Positions 43,929 through 52,491 of a stretch of DNA of 55,690 nt are shown here, piece by piece (position 1 is the first letter of the stretch; each line of letters starts with the position of its first letter). The translations under genes were made by a program, and so were the position numbers. The stretch spans positions 1 to 55,690 of the forward strand of contig JAJPIB010000016.1 of assembly GCA_021324995.1 (NCBI GenBank), given 5' to 3'. Below the pieces are notes generated by a model. It worked only from the letters and a program-made list of their open reading frames with translations, did no database searches and was not told where the DNA came from. The DNA comes from Chlamydiia bacterium (lineage in GTDB: Bacteria; Chlamydiota; Chlamydiia; Chlamydiales; Rhabdochlamydiaceae).

Positions 43929-44530
43929 AGAATTTTACAGATTGGACACTTTTGTGGATCATGGCCCTTGGCTGGGCAGTACTTTCTGGCGAAGTAGATG
44001 ATTTGCAGATGCAGTTTGTTCCAGGATTTCTTTGGGAAAAGACTCTTTAAATCTTTTTCCGTCTGTTCCACGCTTTTACCTGAGCTCAGTCCCCAACGCT
44101 TAGCGCAGCGATGGATGTGTGTGTCGACCGGGAATGCGGGTTGGTGAAAGGCTTGCGACATCACGACGGAAGCTGTTTTATGGCCAACGCCCGGAAGTTG
44201 TTCGAGATGGGAAAAGGATGCAGGAACTTTGCCATGATGTTTATCGATGAGGATTTTTGAGAGGTTCCAAATGGCTTTAGCTTTAGTATTGCTTAGGCCG
44301 CAGGTGCGGATGAGCGTAGTAATCTCTTCGACAGAAAGTTTGACCATTTCTTCAGGGGTGCAGGCCCTAGCAAATAATACGGGAGTCACCAGATTGACTC
44401 TAGCATCGGTACATTGCGCGGAGAGAAGGACGGCGATGAGTAAAGTGTAGGGATCGGTGTGCTCTAGGGGAATCGATGGATCGGGAAAAAGTTCATCGAG
44501 GATGTGCTGAATTTGTTTTGTCTTCGTCAT
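43925..44530 (-). CDS. nth: Endonuclease III
   Basis: A DNA glycosylase/AP lyase for oxidised pyrimidines. The 201-residue protein has the helix-hairpin-helix LEQLPGVGHKTASVVM with the catalytic lysine, and the catalytic aspartate in AFPVDTHIHRCAKRWGL. The C-terminal iron-sulfur loop reads YCPAKGHDPQKCPICKIL. The cysteine spacing is wider than in E. coli and the fourth C-terminal cysteine is absent, so the cluster may be bound differently. It overlaps mnmE by 4 nt on the same strand. Confidence 0.94.
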   Translation of the reverse strand: MTKTKQIQHILDELFPDPSIPLEHTDPYTLLIAVLLSAQCTDARVNLVTPVLFARACTPEEMVKLSVEEITTLIRTCGLSNTKAKAIWNLSKILIDKHHGKVPASFSHLEQLPGVGHKTASVVMSQAFHQPAFPVDTHIHRCAKRWGLSSGKSVEQTEKDLKSLFPKKSWNKLHLQIIYFARKYCPAKGHDPQKCPICKIL

Positions 44531-45903
44531 TTTCCAATACAGAACTTAGAAAAGATTGCGGAGAGAACGTCTTCTGTGATGTTGGTTCCGATGATCGTGC
44601 CGAGTTCGGAAAGCACTTTGCGCATATCAGAGGCTACAAATTCTGGAGAAACTCCTGTTTTAAGTCCATCAATGAGAGTTTGCAAAGCTTCGATGGCATT
44701 CGCAAGTGCCTGCTTATGCCTTAGGGAAGTGATGACGATCTCATCTTTGGCAGGTGGACCCTTGTGCCAAATGAGTTTGTCGATCTGCGCATGCAAATCT
44801 TCGAGACCTAATCCTTGTTGTGCAGAGACTTTTGCTGTAAAGGGAAGATCAGTGGAAGGAATATCGGGATGAGGCAAATCCATTTTATTCCAAACAAGGA
44901 GTGTTTTCTCTTTAGGCGCAGAGGCGATGAGTGCAGAGGCTTCCTGGCAGATACCGCGGGAAACATCTAGAACGAGGAGAATGAGATCGGCGTGCTGCAT
45001 CGCTTCTTTAGAGCGACGAATCCCTTCTTTTTCGATGATTTCAGAAGTGTCGCGAATGCCAGCGGTGTCGATCAGTCTAAAGTGAAGGTTGCCAAGCTTC
45101 ATCTCTTCCTCGAGAAGATCGCGAGTCGTTCCAGCAATTTCTGTGACGATGGCCCTATCTTTTCCGAGAAGAGCATTCATCAAGGAGGATTTTCCAACGT
45201 TCGGCGGTCCTGCGAGGCAGAGAGAAATGCCGTGGCTCGCGATTTTGCCGTCGTGAAATGTACCAAGCAGTTTTTCCATGGGCTGTTTGATCGTATTTAA
45301 GTATGTGATGATCTCTTCCATACTCGCGAACTCCAGATCCTCTTCGGGAAAGTCGACCCAAGCTTCGAGAATGGCTGCCGTATCGACGAGGCTCTTTTGA
45401 AAATGGAGAATTTGTTTAGAGATTCTTCCCTGCAGCTGCTCTTTGGCCATTTGCATCGCGAGAGTGTTTTTTGCTCCGATCAATTGTTGGACGGCTTCTG
45501 CCTGAGCGAGGTCGAGTTTTCCATTAATAAAGGCTTTGAATGTAAACTCTCCTGGCTGAGCCGGGCGCGCGCCTGCGTTTAAGATGATATTTAATACTTT
45601 TTGACTGATCAAGCTTCCGCCGTGGCAATGAATCTCAACGGTGTCTTCTCCTGTATAGGAGCGCGGAGAGATCATTACCAGGGCCAGCACCTCATCAACG
45701 ATCGTACCATCGATATCGACCACTTTGCCGAAGTGTGCCGTGTGGGTTTTGTAAGTGCGAATAGGTCCCGAGAAAATTTTTTCTGCAACGCAAAGCGCAT
45801 CGTTTCCTGAGATTCGGATGACTGCTACGCCCCCTTCTCCAGGAGGAGTTGCGATTGCGGCAATTGTTTCCCCTTTTTGGTAGGGGCGGTGCACATATTC
45901 CAT
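44527..45903 (-). CDS. mnmE: tRNA modification GTPase MnmE
   Basis: MnmE, with MnmG, modifies the wobble uridine of certain tRNAs. The 458-residue protein has the folate-binding N-terminal domain (TIAAIATPPGEGGVAVIRISG), the central helical domain, the G domain (GPPNVGKSSLMNALLG, IDTAGIRDT, VWNKMD) and the C-terminal catalytic FCIGK. It is translationally coupled to nth. Confidence 0.97.
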   Translation of the reverse strand: MEYVHRPYQKGETIAAIATPPGEGGVAVIRISGNDALCVAEKIFSGPIRTYKTHTAHFGKVVDIDGTIVDEVLALVMISPRSYTGEDTVEIHCHGGSLISQKVLNIILNAGARPAQPGEFTFKAFINGKLDLAQAEAVQQLIGAKNTLAMQMAKEQLQGRISKQILHFQKSLVDTAAILEAWVDFPEEDLEFASMEEIITYLNTIKQPMEKLLGTFHDGKIASHGISLCLAGPPNVGKSSLMNALLGKDRAIVTEIAGTTRDLLEEEMKLGNLHFRLIDTAGIRDTSEIIEKEGIRRSKEAMQHADLILLVLDVSRGICQEASALIASAPKEKTLLVWNKMDLPHPDIPSTDLPFTAKVSAQQGLGLEDLHAQIDKLIWHKGPPAKDEIVITSLRHKQALANAIEALQTLIDGLKTGVSPEFVASDMRKVLSELGTIIGTNITEDVLSAIFSKFCIGK

Positions 45904-46026
45904 TGTGGGGATTGCTCTTTAAATTGTGGAATAATCATACCCAAAAACGAGGCCGATGACAACAATCAAACGTTGTAGTAAAAAAAAATTTAATTATATT
46001 TCAGGTAGGTATTAATACTCAAAGAA

Positions 46027-48675
46027 ATGGCTTCTTCTATGCAAACACAAGAGCACTTAAGACTTGCGGAAAAGGTCATTGATGAGGTCCCGCATTGGTT
46101 TAAATGGGGCCCTTATGTTTCAGAAAGGGCGTGGGGTACCGTGCGAGAAGATTATAGTGCTGATGGTGATGCTTGGGCTTATTTCCCTTTTGATAAAGCG
46201 AATATGAAGGTCTATCGTTGGGGTGAGGATGGAATTGCAGGTTGGTGCGACCGCTATCAGGTACTTGTTTTTGCCCCGGTATTTTGGAATGGCAAGGATC
46301 CTTTTCTAAAAGAGCGCCTTTTTGGGCTGGCATCCGTCGAAGGCAACCACGGCGAAGACGTTAAGGAATGTTACTATTATATTGATGGGACGCCCACGCA
46401 TTCCTACATGAAATTTCTTTATAAGTACCCCCATGAGGCATTTCCCTATGAACAACTCTTGGGTGAAAATCGCAAAAGGGGCACTCATGATTCTGAGTAT
46501 GAGTTGATCGATACGGGGATTTTCGATGACAGTCGCTACTTTGATATTTTTATTGAGTACGCGAAAGAAACTCCTGAAGATATTTGCATTCGTATCGAGG
46601 CGTTCAATCGCAGCGAGGAGCCGGCAGATTTACACCTCCTGCCACACCTTTGGTTTCGCAATCAATGGGGTTGGGAAGATAAGCGTCAACCTGAACCAGA
46701 GATCGTCAATTTTACACAGAATGGCTCACTTTGTTTGAGAGCGGATGATACGCGTATGAATTCGCTGTCCAACTTGCAATTCGATTATCATTTGGGCAAG
46801 CGTTATTTATACGGTTCCGAGGGAGCTAGACTTTTGTTTACGGACAATGAGGACAAACCGGGACATCCGTTCACTAAAGATGCCTTCCATCGCACCGTTG
46901 TCGACAATGAGAATTGCACAAACCCAAAGCAAACAGGGACTAAAGCCTGTTTTCATTACCAATACGAGAAAATTCCAGGAAAGGGTTCCATCGTCATTTA
47001 TTTGCGGCTTTCCAACCAAGCGCTCGAGTGTCCCTTAGATGATATTAAAGATATTTTTGACAAGAGAAAGAAAGAAGCGGATGAGTTTTACTCAACGATC
47101 CATCCCAAAAATGCAAGTGAGGATGAACGTTTGATCCAAAGGCAGGCGCTTGCTGGAATGCTATGGAGTAAGCAGATTTACCTTTTCGATGTCGATTTGT
47201 GGCTAACGGGAGATCATTCTGAGCTAAAGCCTCCGCAGACACGCTACCAAATTCGAAATATCCATTGGCGTCATCTCAACTCAATGCGGATTTTATCGAT
47301 GCCGGACAAATGGGAATATCCTTGGTTTGCGGCGTGGGACCTCGCTTTTCATTGCATCACTTTAGCGCTTGTCGATATCGAGTTTGCCAAGGAACAGCTG
47401 TGGTTGCTTCTCTTCGATCAGTTCCAACACCCTAATGGAGCGATCCCTGCCTATGAATGGGAATTTTCCGATTTGAATCCTCCGGTGCAAGCGTGGGCTG
47501 CTTATCGCATTTATGAGATGGAGCGCAAGCAAGGCGAAAAAGGAGATATCGAATTTCTGAGAAAATGTTTTTTAAAACTTCTCATGAACTTTGCTTGGTG
47601 GGTCAACAAGGTCGATAGCTCGGGAAATAACGTCTTTGAAGGGGGATTCCTGGGACTGGATAACATCACCTTAATCGACCGTTCACAAACGTATTTTGCC
47701 GGAGCTACGCTGCGTCAATCAGATGGTACGGGATGGATGGCGATGTTTTGTCTCAATCTCATGCGGATTTCCCTTGAGCTCTCGACAGCGATGCCCGGTT
47801 ATGAAGCCATGGCAACAAAATTTTTCCAGCACTTTGTCTACATCGCAGATGCGATGAAGAAAATGGGAAACAAAAATTATGGCCTCTGGAGCGAAAAAGA
47901 CCATTTCTTTTACGATGTGCTCTCTTATCCCAATGGGCAATTTTCTGAATTCCGAGTCCGCTCTCTCGTCGGTTTAATCCCTCTGTTCGCGGTAGAGATT
48001 CTTGATGAAGATGAGCTATCGCTTTTCCCGGAATTTAAGAAGAATTTCGAATGGTTTGTCATCCATAGAAAAATTCTATCTGAGGACTGTGTCATTCCTC
48101 TTAAAGACCAAGATAAAAAAGGATATATCCTGACGCTTGTTAGCGAAGACCATCTCAGAGGAATTTTGCAATATGTATGGAGTCCTGAGGAATTTCGCTC
48201 CGATTATGGATTGCGCAGCTTGTCCAAGTTTCATAAGGAACATCCCTTTTTCTATCAGGATAGAAAGGTAGGATATGAGCCGGGCGAATCCCTAGAGCGC
48301 GTCAAAGGAGGGAACTCTAATTGGCGGGGTCCCATTTGGACCGTTCCTACGTTCATGCTGACACAATCGCTAGAGAAGTTTGCAAGCGCATTTGGAGAGG
48401 GGGTTAAGGTCTCCTATAGAGATGAGCCTCCTGCAAACCTTCATGAGATGGCACAATCTTTTGCCAATGGAATCATCCGCATTTTTGCATTGGATACCTC
48501 GGGCAATCGGCCTGTTTTTGGAGAGCATTTTCCCTACGCCAAAGACCCTTACTGGAATTGTTACCCTTTATTTCACGAATACTATCACGGCGAAACGGGA
48601 AAAGGCTTAGGCGCTTCCCACCAAACCGGATGGAGTGGTCTTGTCGCTAACTTTATTGATTTATACCGCTGCTAA
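46027..48675 (+). CDS. GH63/MGH-type glucosidase-like glycoside hydrolase
   Basis: An 882-residue (alpha/alpha)6-barrel protein resembling family 63 processing alpha-glucosidases and bacterial MGH1-like relatives. The N-terminal sandwich (about 1-370) has many aromatic residues. The barrel has PWFAAWDLAFHCITLALVD, HPNGAIPAYEWEFSDLNPP, DGTGWMAMFCLNL and the C-terminal GGNSNWRGPIWTVPTFM. No signal peptide, so it probably acts on cytoplasmic glucose-containing sugars, perhaps linked to glycogen or trehalose. The substrate is unknown. No strong ribosome site. The stop overlaps that of ruvA on the other strand. Confidence 0.85.
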   Translation: MASSMQTQEHLRLAEKVIDEVPHWFKWGPYVSERAWGTVREDYSADGDAWAYFPFDKANMKVYRWGEDGIAGWCDRYQVLVFAPVFWNGKDPFLKERLFGLASVEGNHGEDVKECYYYIDGTPTHSYMKFLYKYPHEAFPYEQLLGENRKRGTHDSEYELIDTGIFDDSRYFDIFIEYAKETPEDICIRIEAFNRSEEPADLHLLPHLWFRNQWGWEDKRQPEPEIVNFTQNGSLCLRADDTRMNSLSNLQFDYHLGKRYLYGSEGARLLFTDNEDKPGHPFTKDAFHRTVVDNENCTNPKQTGTKACFHYQYEKIPGKGSIVIYLRLSNQALECPLDDIKDIFDKRKKEADEFYSTIHPKNASEDERLIQRQALAGMLWSKQIYLFDVDLWLTGDHSELKPPQTRYQIRNIHWRHLNSMRILSMPDKWEYPWFAAWDLAFHCITLALVDIEFAKEQLWLLLFDQFQHPNGAIPAYEWEFSDLNPPVQAWAAYRIYEMERKQGEKGDIEFLRKCFLKLLMNFAWWVNKVDSSGNNVFEGGFLGLDNITLIDRSQTYFAGATLRQSDGTGWMAMFCLNLMRISLELSTAMPGYEAMATKFFQHFVYIADAMKKMGNKNYGLWSEKDHFFYDVLSYPNGQFSEFRVRSLVGLIPLFAVEILDEDELSLFPEFKKNFEWFVIHRKILSEDCVIPLKDQDKKGYILTLVSEDHLRGILQYVWSPEEFRSDYGLRSLSKFHKEHPFFYQDRKVGYEPGESLERVKGGNSNWRGPIWTVPTFMLTQSLEKFASAFGEGVKVSYRDEPPANLHEMAQSFANGIIRIFALDTSGNRPVFGEHFPYAKDPYWNCYPLFHEYYHGETGKGLGASHQTGWSGLVANFIDLYRC

Positions 48676-49274
48676 ATACTCCGTAGCGCTGATGTAATGA
48701 GCCGGGCCAACTCGGGCTCACCTTCTGTTTTTGAAAGAGCGACCTTGATCGCCTTTTGAGATTGGGCGTTATTGTAGCCCAGATGCATTAAAGCAGAGAT
48801 TGCATCGGAGACAACACCTTGCTCTTGATTCTGTCCTTGAAAAGATTGCAGCTCGCCGCTGCTGTTCATTCCTTTCTTCACTTTATCCCGCATATCGACG
48901 ACAAGCCTTTCCGCTGTCTTCTTGCCAATGCCCGGAATTTTGCAAATGACTGAAATGTTTCCCTGACTAAGCGCTGCCTGTAGATCATTCACTTCCATAT
49001 GTCCTACTAAAGACAGTCCTGTTTTTGGGCCTACTCCGGAAACTTCAATCAAGCTTTCAAAAAGATCTCTCTCGTGTCGCGTCAGAAAGCCAAATAACTT
49101 TTGAGAATCCTCTCGTACGATGAAAGAGGTAAAAAGTGTGACCGATGTCCCTATAGCAGGGAGTTTCGAAAAGTTGTTAAAGGGGATCTGGAGGCAAAAT
49201 CCAATCCCTTGCGTCTCAACGATCGCTTTACAAGGGGTCGCTTCGACTAATATGCCTTTGATGAACTCGTACAT
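48672..49274 (-). CDS. ruvA: Holliday junction DNA helicase subunit RuvA
   Basis: RuvA binds four-way DNA junctions and loads the RuvB motor. The 200-residue protein has the N-terminal OB fold starting MYEFIKGILVEATP, two helix-hairpin-helix motifs (LIEVSGVGPKTGLSLVG and ICKIPGIGKKTAERLVV) and a C-terminal domain that would regulate RuvB (AISALMHLGYNNAQSQKAI). Start at 49274 with AAAGGT 7 nt upstream, inside the 3' end of ruvC (28-nt overlap). The frame's longer opening at 49316 is not needed. ruvB is not in the window. Confidence 0.96.
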   Translation of the reverse strand: MYEFIKGILVEATPCKAIVETQGIGFCLQIPFNNFSKLPAIGTSVTLFTSFIVREDSQKLFGFLTRHERDLFESLIEVSGVGPKTGLSLVGHMEVNDLQAALSQGNISVICKIPGIGKKTAERLVVDMRDKVKKGMNSSGELQSFQGQNQEQGVVSDAISALMHLGYNNAQSQKAIKVALSKTEGEPELARLITSALRSI

Positions 49275-49825
49275 TTTTGTAACCTTTCCAAATAGTTTAC
49301 GGAATGCGCATGACAAATGGCAAGAGCAAGCGCATCGGCGGCGTCTTCAGGTTCGGGAAGCACAGGCAGTTCCAAAAGAAGTTGGATCATCTTCTGTACT
49401 TGCTCTTTACTCGCCGAGCCGTTGCCCACGACGGCGAGCTTCGCTTTTTTAGGGGCATATTCAAAAATCGGTATACCTCTTCTTGCTGCCGCAATCATCA
49501 CGACGCCGCGAGCCATCCCCAGTTTGAGAGCGCTTTGCACATTTTTATAAACGAATTGCGTTTCAACGGCCACAGCATCGGGAGAGTACTCATTGAGAAG
49601 TTTTTCCAAACTGTTGAAAAGAGCGAGATAACGCGCAGGAAGATCCTGATTTGTTGGCGGGCGAATGCATCCAAAATCGACAGGTTCGATGCGGGGATGG
49701 CGAACTTTGATCACCCCATACCCTGTGACGCGCGTTCCCGGATCAATCCCTAAAATGATTTGCTGTCGCTGCTGCCCCTTCAACGCAAAAATCCCCGCTT
49801 TTTGCTTTTTGCCCAATATACTCAT
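49247..49825 (-). CDS. ruvC: Holliday junction resolvase RuvC
   Basis: RuvC cuts Holliday junctions. The 192-residue protein has all four catalytic acids: ILGIDPGTRVTGYGV, VAVETQFVYKN and the pair in PEPEDAADALALAI. The SASKEQVQKMI loop is also typical. I use the ATG at 49825; the frame extends further through the intergenic palindrome, which is not credible. The first 20 residues are a basic extension before the fold, and a TTG closer to the fold is possible. It is upstream of, and overlaps, ruvA. Confidence 0.94.
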   Translation of the reverse strand: MSILGKKQKAGIFALKGQQRQQIILGIDPGTRVTGYGVIKVRHPRIEPVDFGCIRPPTNQDLPARYLALFNSLEKLLNEYSPDAVAVETQFVYKNVQSALKLGMARGVVMIAAARRGIPIFEYAPKKAKLAVVGNGSASKEQVQKMIQLLLELPVLPEPEDAADALALAICHAHSVNYLERLQKCTSSSKAY

Positions 49826-49899
49826 GCCTAAAGTTTTTCCCCATTGAGAAAAGATCCATTTACAACCTTTTGATTTTAAATATTTTACGAAACAAATAA

Positions 49900-49940
49900 A
49901 ATAATATGTCGAAAAAAAACTGTTTTTTCGACATATTATT
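49900..49940. promoter_or_regulatory. Perfect 18-bp inverted repeat between ruvC and fic
   Basis: AATAATATGTCGAAAAAA and its exact complement flank a 5-base spacer (AACTG). It lies in the 139-nt divergent region between the ruvC and fic starts, 24 nt before the fic ATG. It could be an operator for a dimeric regulator or a bidirectional hairpin. Unlike the six palindromic elements, it has no TATACC ends. Confidence 0.55.
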
Positions 49941-49964
49941 CGTATCTGTCGATTCCGTAAACAT

Positions 49965-51062
49965 ATGAGGCTTATCGCTATGTCCTTTGATCGAAACACC
50001 CCTTATAACCATTTACCAGAGTTGCCTCCAAGAATGGATTTGGAAACTGTCCCTATTCTAAAAATGACTGTTCGAGCAAATAAAGCGATTGCCGAGCTTA
50101 AAATTTCAGGTCACCTAATTCCGAACCAAGCTGTTCTGATCCAGGCCTTGGGGCTCTCTGAAGCTAAACTTTCTTCAGAAATTGAAAACATTGTTACAAC
50201 AAATGACGAATTATATAAAGCTTTTGTTAATGCTAACTTATTGATTGAGCCTGAGACAAAAGAGGTTCTTTATTACAAAGATGCGCTTTGGCATGGATTT
50301 CGTTCCTTAACTCAAAAGAAAAGGCTATTGACGACTCCTCTTTTCATAGAGTTAGTTCAAATATTAAAGAACTCAACACAGGGAATTCGAAATCTGCGAG
50401 GCACAAAGTTAATCAACCCTGCAGGAGAAGTAAAGTATACTCCTCCTGAAGGGGAGGACGTTATTCGAAATAAATTATCGAATTTAGAAACTTTTATGCA
50501 CTCTGAAACTTCTTTGGATCCTCTCATTAAAATGGCGGTGATGCATTATCAGTTCGAGGCTATTCATCCTTTTTCAGATGGAAATGGTAGGGCAGGAAGG
50601 ATTTTAAACATTTTATATTTGGTTGATAAGGGATTACTAGATCTTCCCGTCCTCTATTTATCCCGATATATCATTGAGAATAAAGCTGCATATTATAATG
50701 GATTACAAAACGTGACTGAATCAGGCGCGTGGGAATGTTGGATTCTTTACATGTTACAAGGACTTGAGGAGACTGCTATTGCTACAAGAAAACGGATTTT
50801 AAATATCTATCACTTAATTCAAGAAACAGCAGAAAAAGTCCGTACTAAATTGCCAAGAATTTATTCGAAAGATTTAATTGAAGTGTTATTTAGATCTCCT
50901 TATTGTAAAATTAAATTTCTCGAAGAAAGCGGTATAGCAAAAAGGCAGACCGCTTCTGTTTATCTTAAAGAGCTTGAGCGGATTGACGTGCTTCGAAGCT
51001 TTAAAATGGGCCGCGATGTTTACTATCTGAACGACCTTTTTCTAAAGACACTCACAATGTAG
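49965..51062 (+). CDS. Fic-domain (AMPylase-type) protein with N-terminal inhibitory motif and C-terminal winged helix
   Basis: A 365-residue Fic protein, which typically transfers AMP from ATP to a target hydroxyl. The catalytic motif HPFSDGNGRAGR starts at H201 and is complete. Upstream, S70-SEI-E74-N75 matches the class II inhibitory motif (S/T)xxxE(G/N), so the enzyme is probably held off by its own glutamate. The C-terminal SGIAKRQTASVYLKELERI region looks like a winged-helix domain, common in stand-alone bacterial Fic proteins that control themselves. No separate antitoxin gene is present. A second ATG lies 15 nt in. Divergent from ruvC; palindromic element 5 follows its stop. Confidence 0.92.
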   Translation: MRLIAMSFDRNTPYNHLPELPPRMDLETVPILKMTVRANKAIAELKISGHLIPNQAVLIQALGLSEAKLSSEIENIVTTNDELYKAFVNANLLIEPETKEVLYYKDALWHGFRSLTQKKRLLTTPLFIELVQILKNSTQGIRNLRGTKLINPAGEVKYTPPEGEDVIRNKLSNLETFMHSETSLDPLIKMAVMHYQFEAIHPFSDGNGRAGRILNILYLVDKGLLDLPVLYLSRYIIENKAAYYNGLQNVTESGAWECWILYMLQGLEETAIATRKRILNIYHLIQETAEKVRTKLPRIYSKDLIEVLFRSPYCKIKFLEESGIAKRQTASVYLKELERIDVLRSFKMGRDVYYLNDLFLKTLTM

Positions 51063-51067
51063 GATTT

Positions 51068-51251
51068 TATACCTGAATCGGCCATATACTCAACGTGATT
51101 GAAAATTTGGATTTTCTGGCCTTGCCTTTTTCCGTCTAATTTCGCGCTCGCTCTCGCCAGCTGGCAGGGAGATAGCTTCCCGCGAGCTCCGGACTTTGTT
51201 ATACGAAAAAATGCGTGGCATAAATCCAAGTCTATGGCCGATTCGCGTATA
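51068..51251. repeat. Palindromic element 5 (chimeric type B/type A)
   Basis: A 184-bp element with 19-bp outer arms of type B (51068-51086 and 51233-51251, two mismatches) and TATAC at both ends. Inside the left arm, 51085-51110 is instead a type A arm (25 of 26 bases match one arm of element 3), starting at a TATA. The rest is type B and shares the GCCAGCTGGCAG and GAGCTCC block with elements 2 and 6. It encodes a minus-strand peptide beginning MPRIFSYNKVRSS (ATG at 51221). It begins 6 nt after the fic stop and could act as a transcript hairpin. Confidence 0.85.
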
Positions 51252-51347
51252 AATGCAATACAGGGTGTACAAAATCCTGATCCCTTGGTATTTTTCTAGG
51301 TCGGAGGGAAGTTCCCCTGTGCTTTTTTGACTGATTACAGTTATTTG

Positions 51348-51376
51348 TTGACAAGCGTTGTTGCTAGGGCTAGTTT
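51348..51376 (+). promoter_or_regulatory. Candidate promoter of the envelope-sugar operon
   Basis: A perfect TTGACA (51348-51353) is followed after 17 nt by TAGTTT (51371-51376), a poor -10 box. It lies 45 nt before the heptosyltransferase ATG and is the only good -35 in the gap. No other gene lies between element 5 and this point. Confidence 0.35.
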
Positions 51377-51420
51377 AAGAGTGTCAGGTGAGAGAGTAAA
51401 AATTATTTTAGAGAATGTAG

Positions 51421-52488
51421 ATGGAATCTCTTCGCAGCTTTAAGCCGCGGAACATTATAGTGCGAATGCCCAATTGGATTGGGGATCTTGTGATGGCGAC
51501 GCCGATCCTCTCGGATTTGAGAAAAGCCTATCCAGAGGCGCGTATCACAGCGATGTGCCGTTCCCCGATTTGCGAGCTCCTTAAAGAAGATCCCGAAATC
51601 GATGAGTTGTTTTGCTTTAGTAAAACAAATGGTTTTGGGCGTCGATCGGGCAGGCGCAGCGTGATTGAAAAATTGCGTAAAGGCGAATACGACCTCGGAA
51701 TTCTTTTGACCCACTCTCTTTCTTCGGCGTGGTGGTTTTGGCTTGGAAATGTAAAAAACCGGATTGGTTATCAGGGAAACGGAAGAAGCCTTCTTTTAAA
51801 CCACAGCCTTCCTTTTCCTAGCAACATTCAAAATCAGCATCTTGTCGTTACTTATAAAACCCTTCTAGAGCCTTTGGGCATTCCTGTTTCAGAAACGCCG
51901 CCGCATCTTTACCTCAGCGCTAAAGAGATTAGCGACTCGCGCGCCTTGCTAAGACAGCATGGCATTCCCGAGGGTGCGGTCGTGGTGGGGATTAATCCGG
52001 GGGCTACTTATGGCTCTGCTAAGTGCTGGCTTCCCGAAAGATTTCGAGAAGTGACAGAGAAACTTCTTAGAGATAAAAACATTTACATTGTGTATTTCGG
52101 CGATTTAGCAACTGCAGGCGTTGTCAAGCAGATTTGCAACGCACTGCCCTCACGCGTTGTCAACTTGGCAGGTTTAACAACGCTTCGAGAATTGACGGGC
52201 TTGATCAGCAATTGCGACGTTATTCTCACCAATGATAGCGGACCGATGCATATTGCGGATGCAATTGGGACTCCAATGGTCGCCCTATTCGGTTCTACCA
52301 GCGAGGTTGTCACAGGTCCTTATCGCTCGGGAACTGTTATCCATAAACATGTCGAATGCTCTCCTTGCTATCAGCGCACCTGCCATATCGATTTTCGCTG
52401 TATGAAACGAATCGAGGCAGGGGAAGTGTATGAAGCGGTCATCAAAAATTTAGGGATCAAGCGTTCAAAATTACACATCACTGCTTAA
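51421..52488 (+). CDS. waaF: ADP-heptose:LPS heptosyltransferase (GT9, WaaF-like)
   Basis: A 355-residue GT9 enzyme that adds heptose to the lipopolysaccharide core on the inner-membrane face. Key stretches: RMPNWIGDLVMATPILSDLR, GINPGATYGSAKCWLPERF (donor phosphate loop), TNDSGPMHIADAIGTPMVA (ADP-heptose binding) and the C-terminal CSPCYQRTCHIDFRCM, typical of WaaF. Chlamydia LPS is generally described as lacking heptose, so a heptosyltransferase here may mark an environmental lineage or a different sugar. First gene of a three-gene run. Confidence 0.9.
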   Translation: MESLRSFKPRNIIVRMPNWIGDLVMATPILSDLRKAYPEARITAMCRSPICELLKEDPEIDELFCFSKTNGFGRRSGRRSVIEKLRKGEYDLGILLTHSLSSAWWFWLGNVKNRIGYQGNGRSLLLNHSLPFPSNIQNQHLVVTYKTLLEPLGIPVSETPPHLYLSAKEISDSRALLRQHGIPEGAVVVGINPGATYGSAKCWLPERFREVTEKLLRDKNIYIVYFGDLATAGVVKQICNALPSRVVNLAGLTTLRELTGLISNCDVILTNDSGPMHIADAIGTPMVALFGSTSEVVTGPYRSGTVIHKHVECSPCYQRTCHIDFRCMKRIEAGEVYEAVIKNLGIKRSKLHITA

Positions 52489-52491
52489 ATT

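Noticed and set aside
49965..51062. Fic toxin-antitoxin pair
   Set aside because: No separate antitoxin frame is adjacent; the inhibitory motif is within the same protein, so a two-gene module is not supported.
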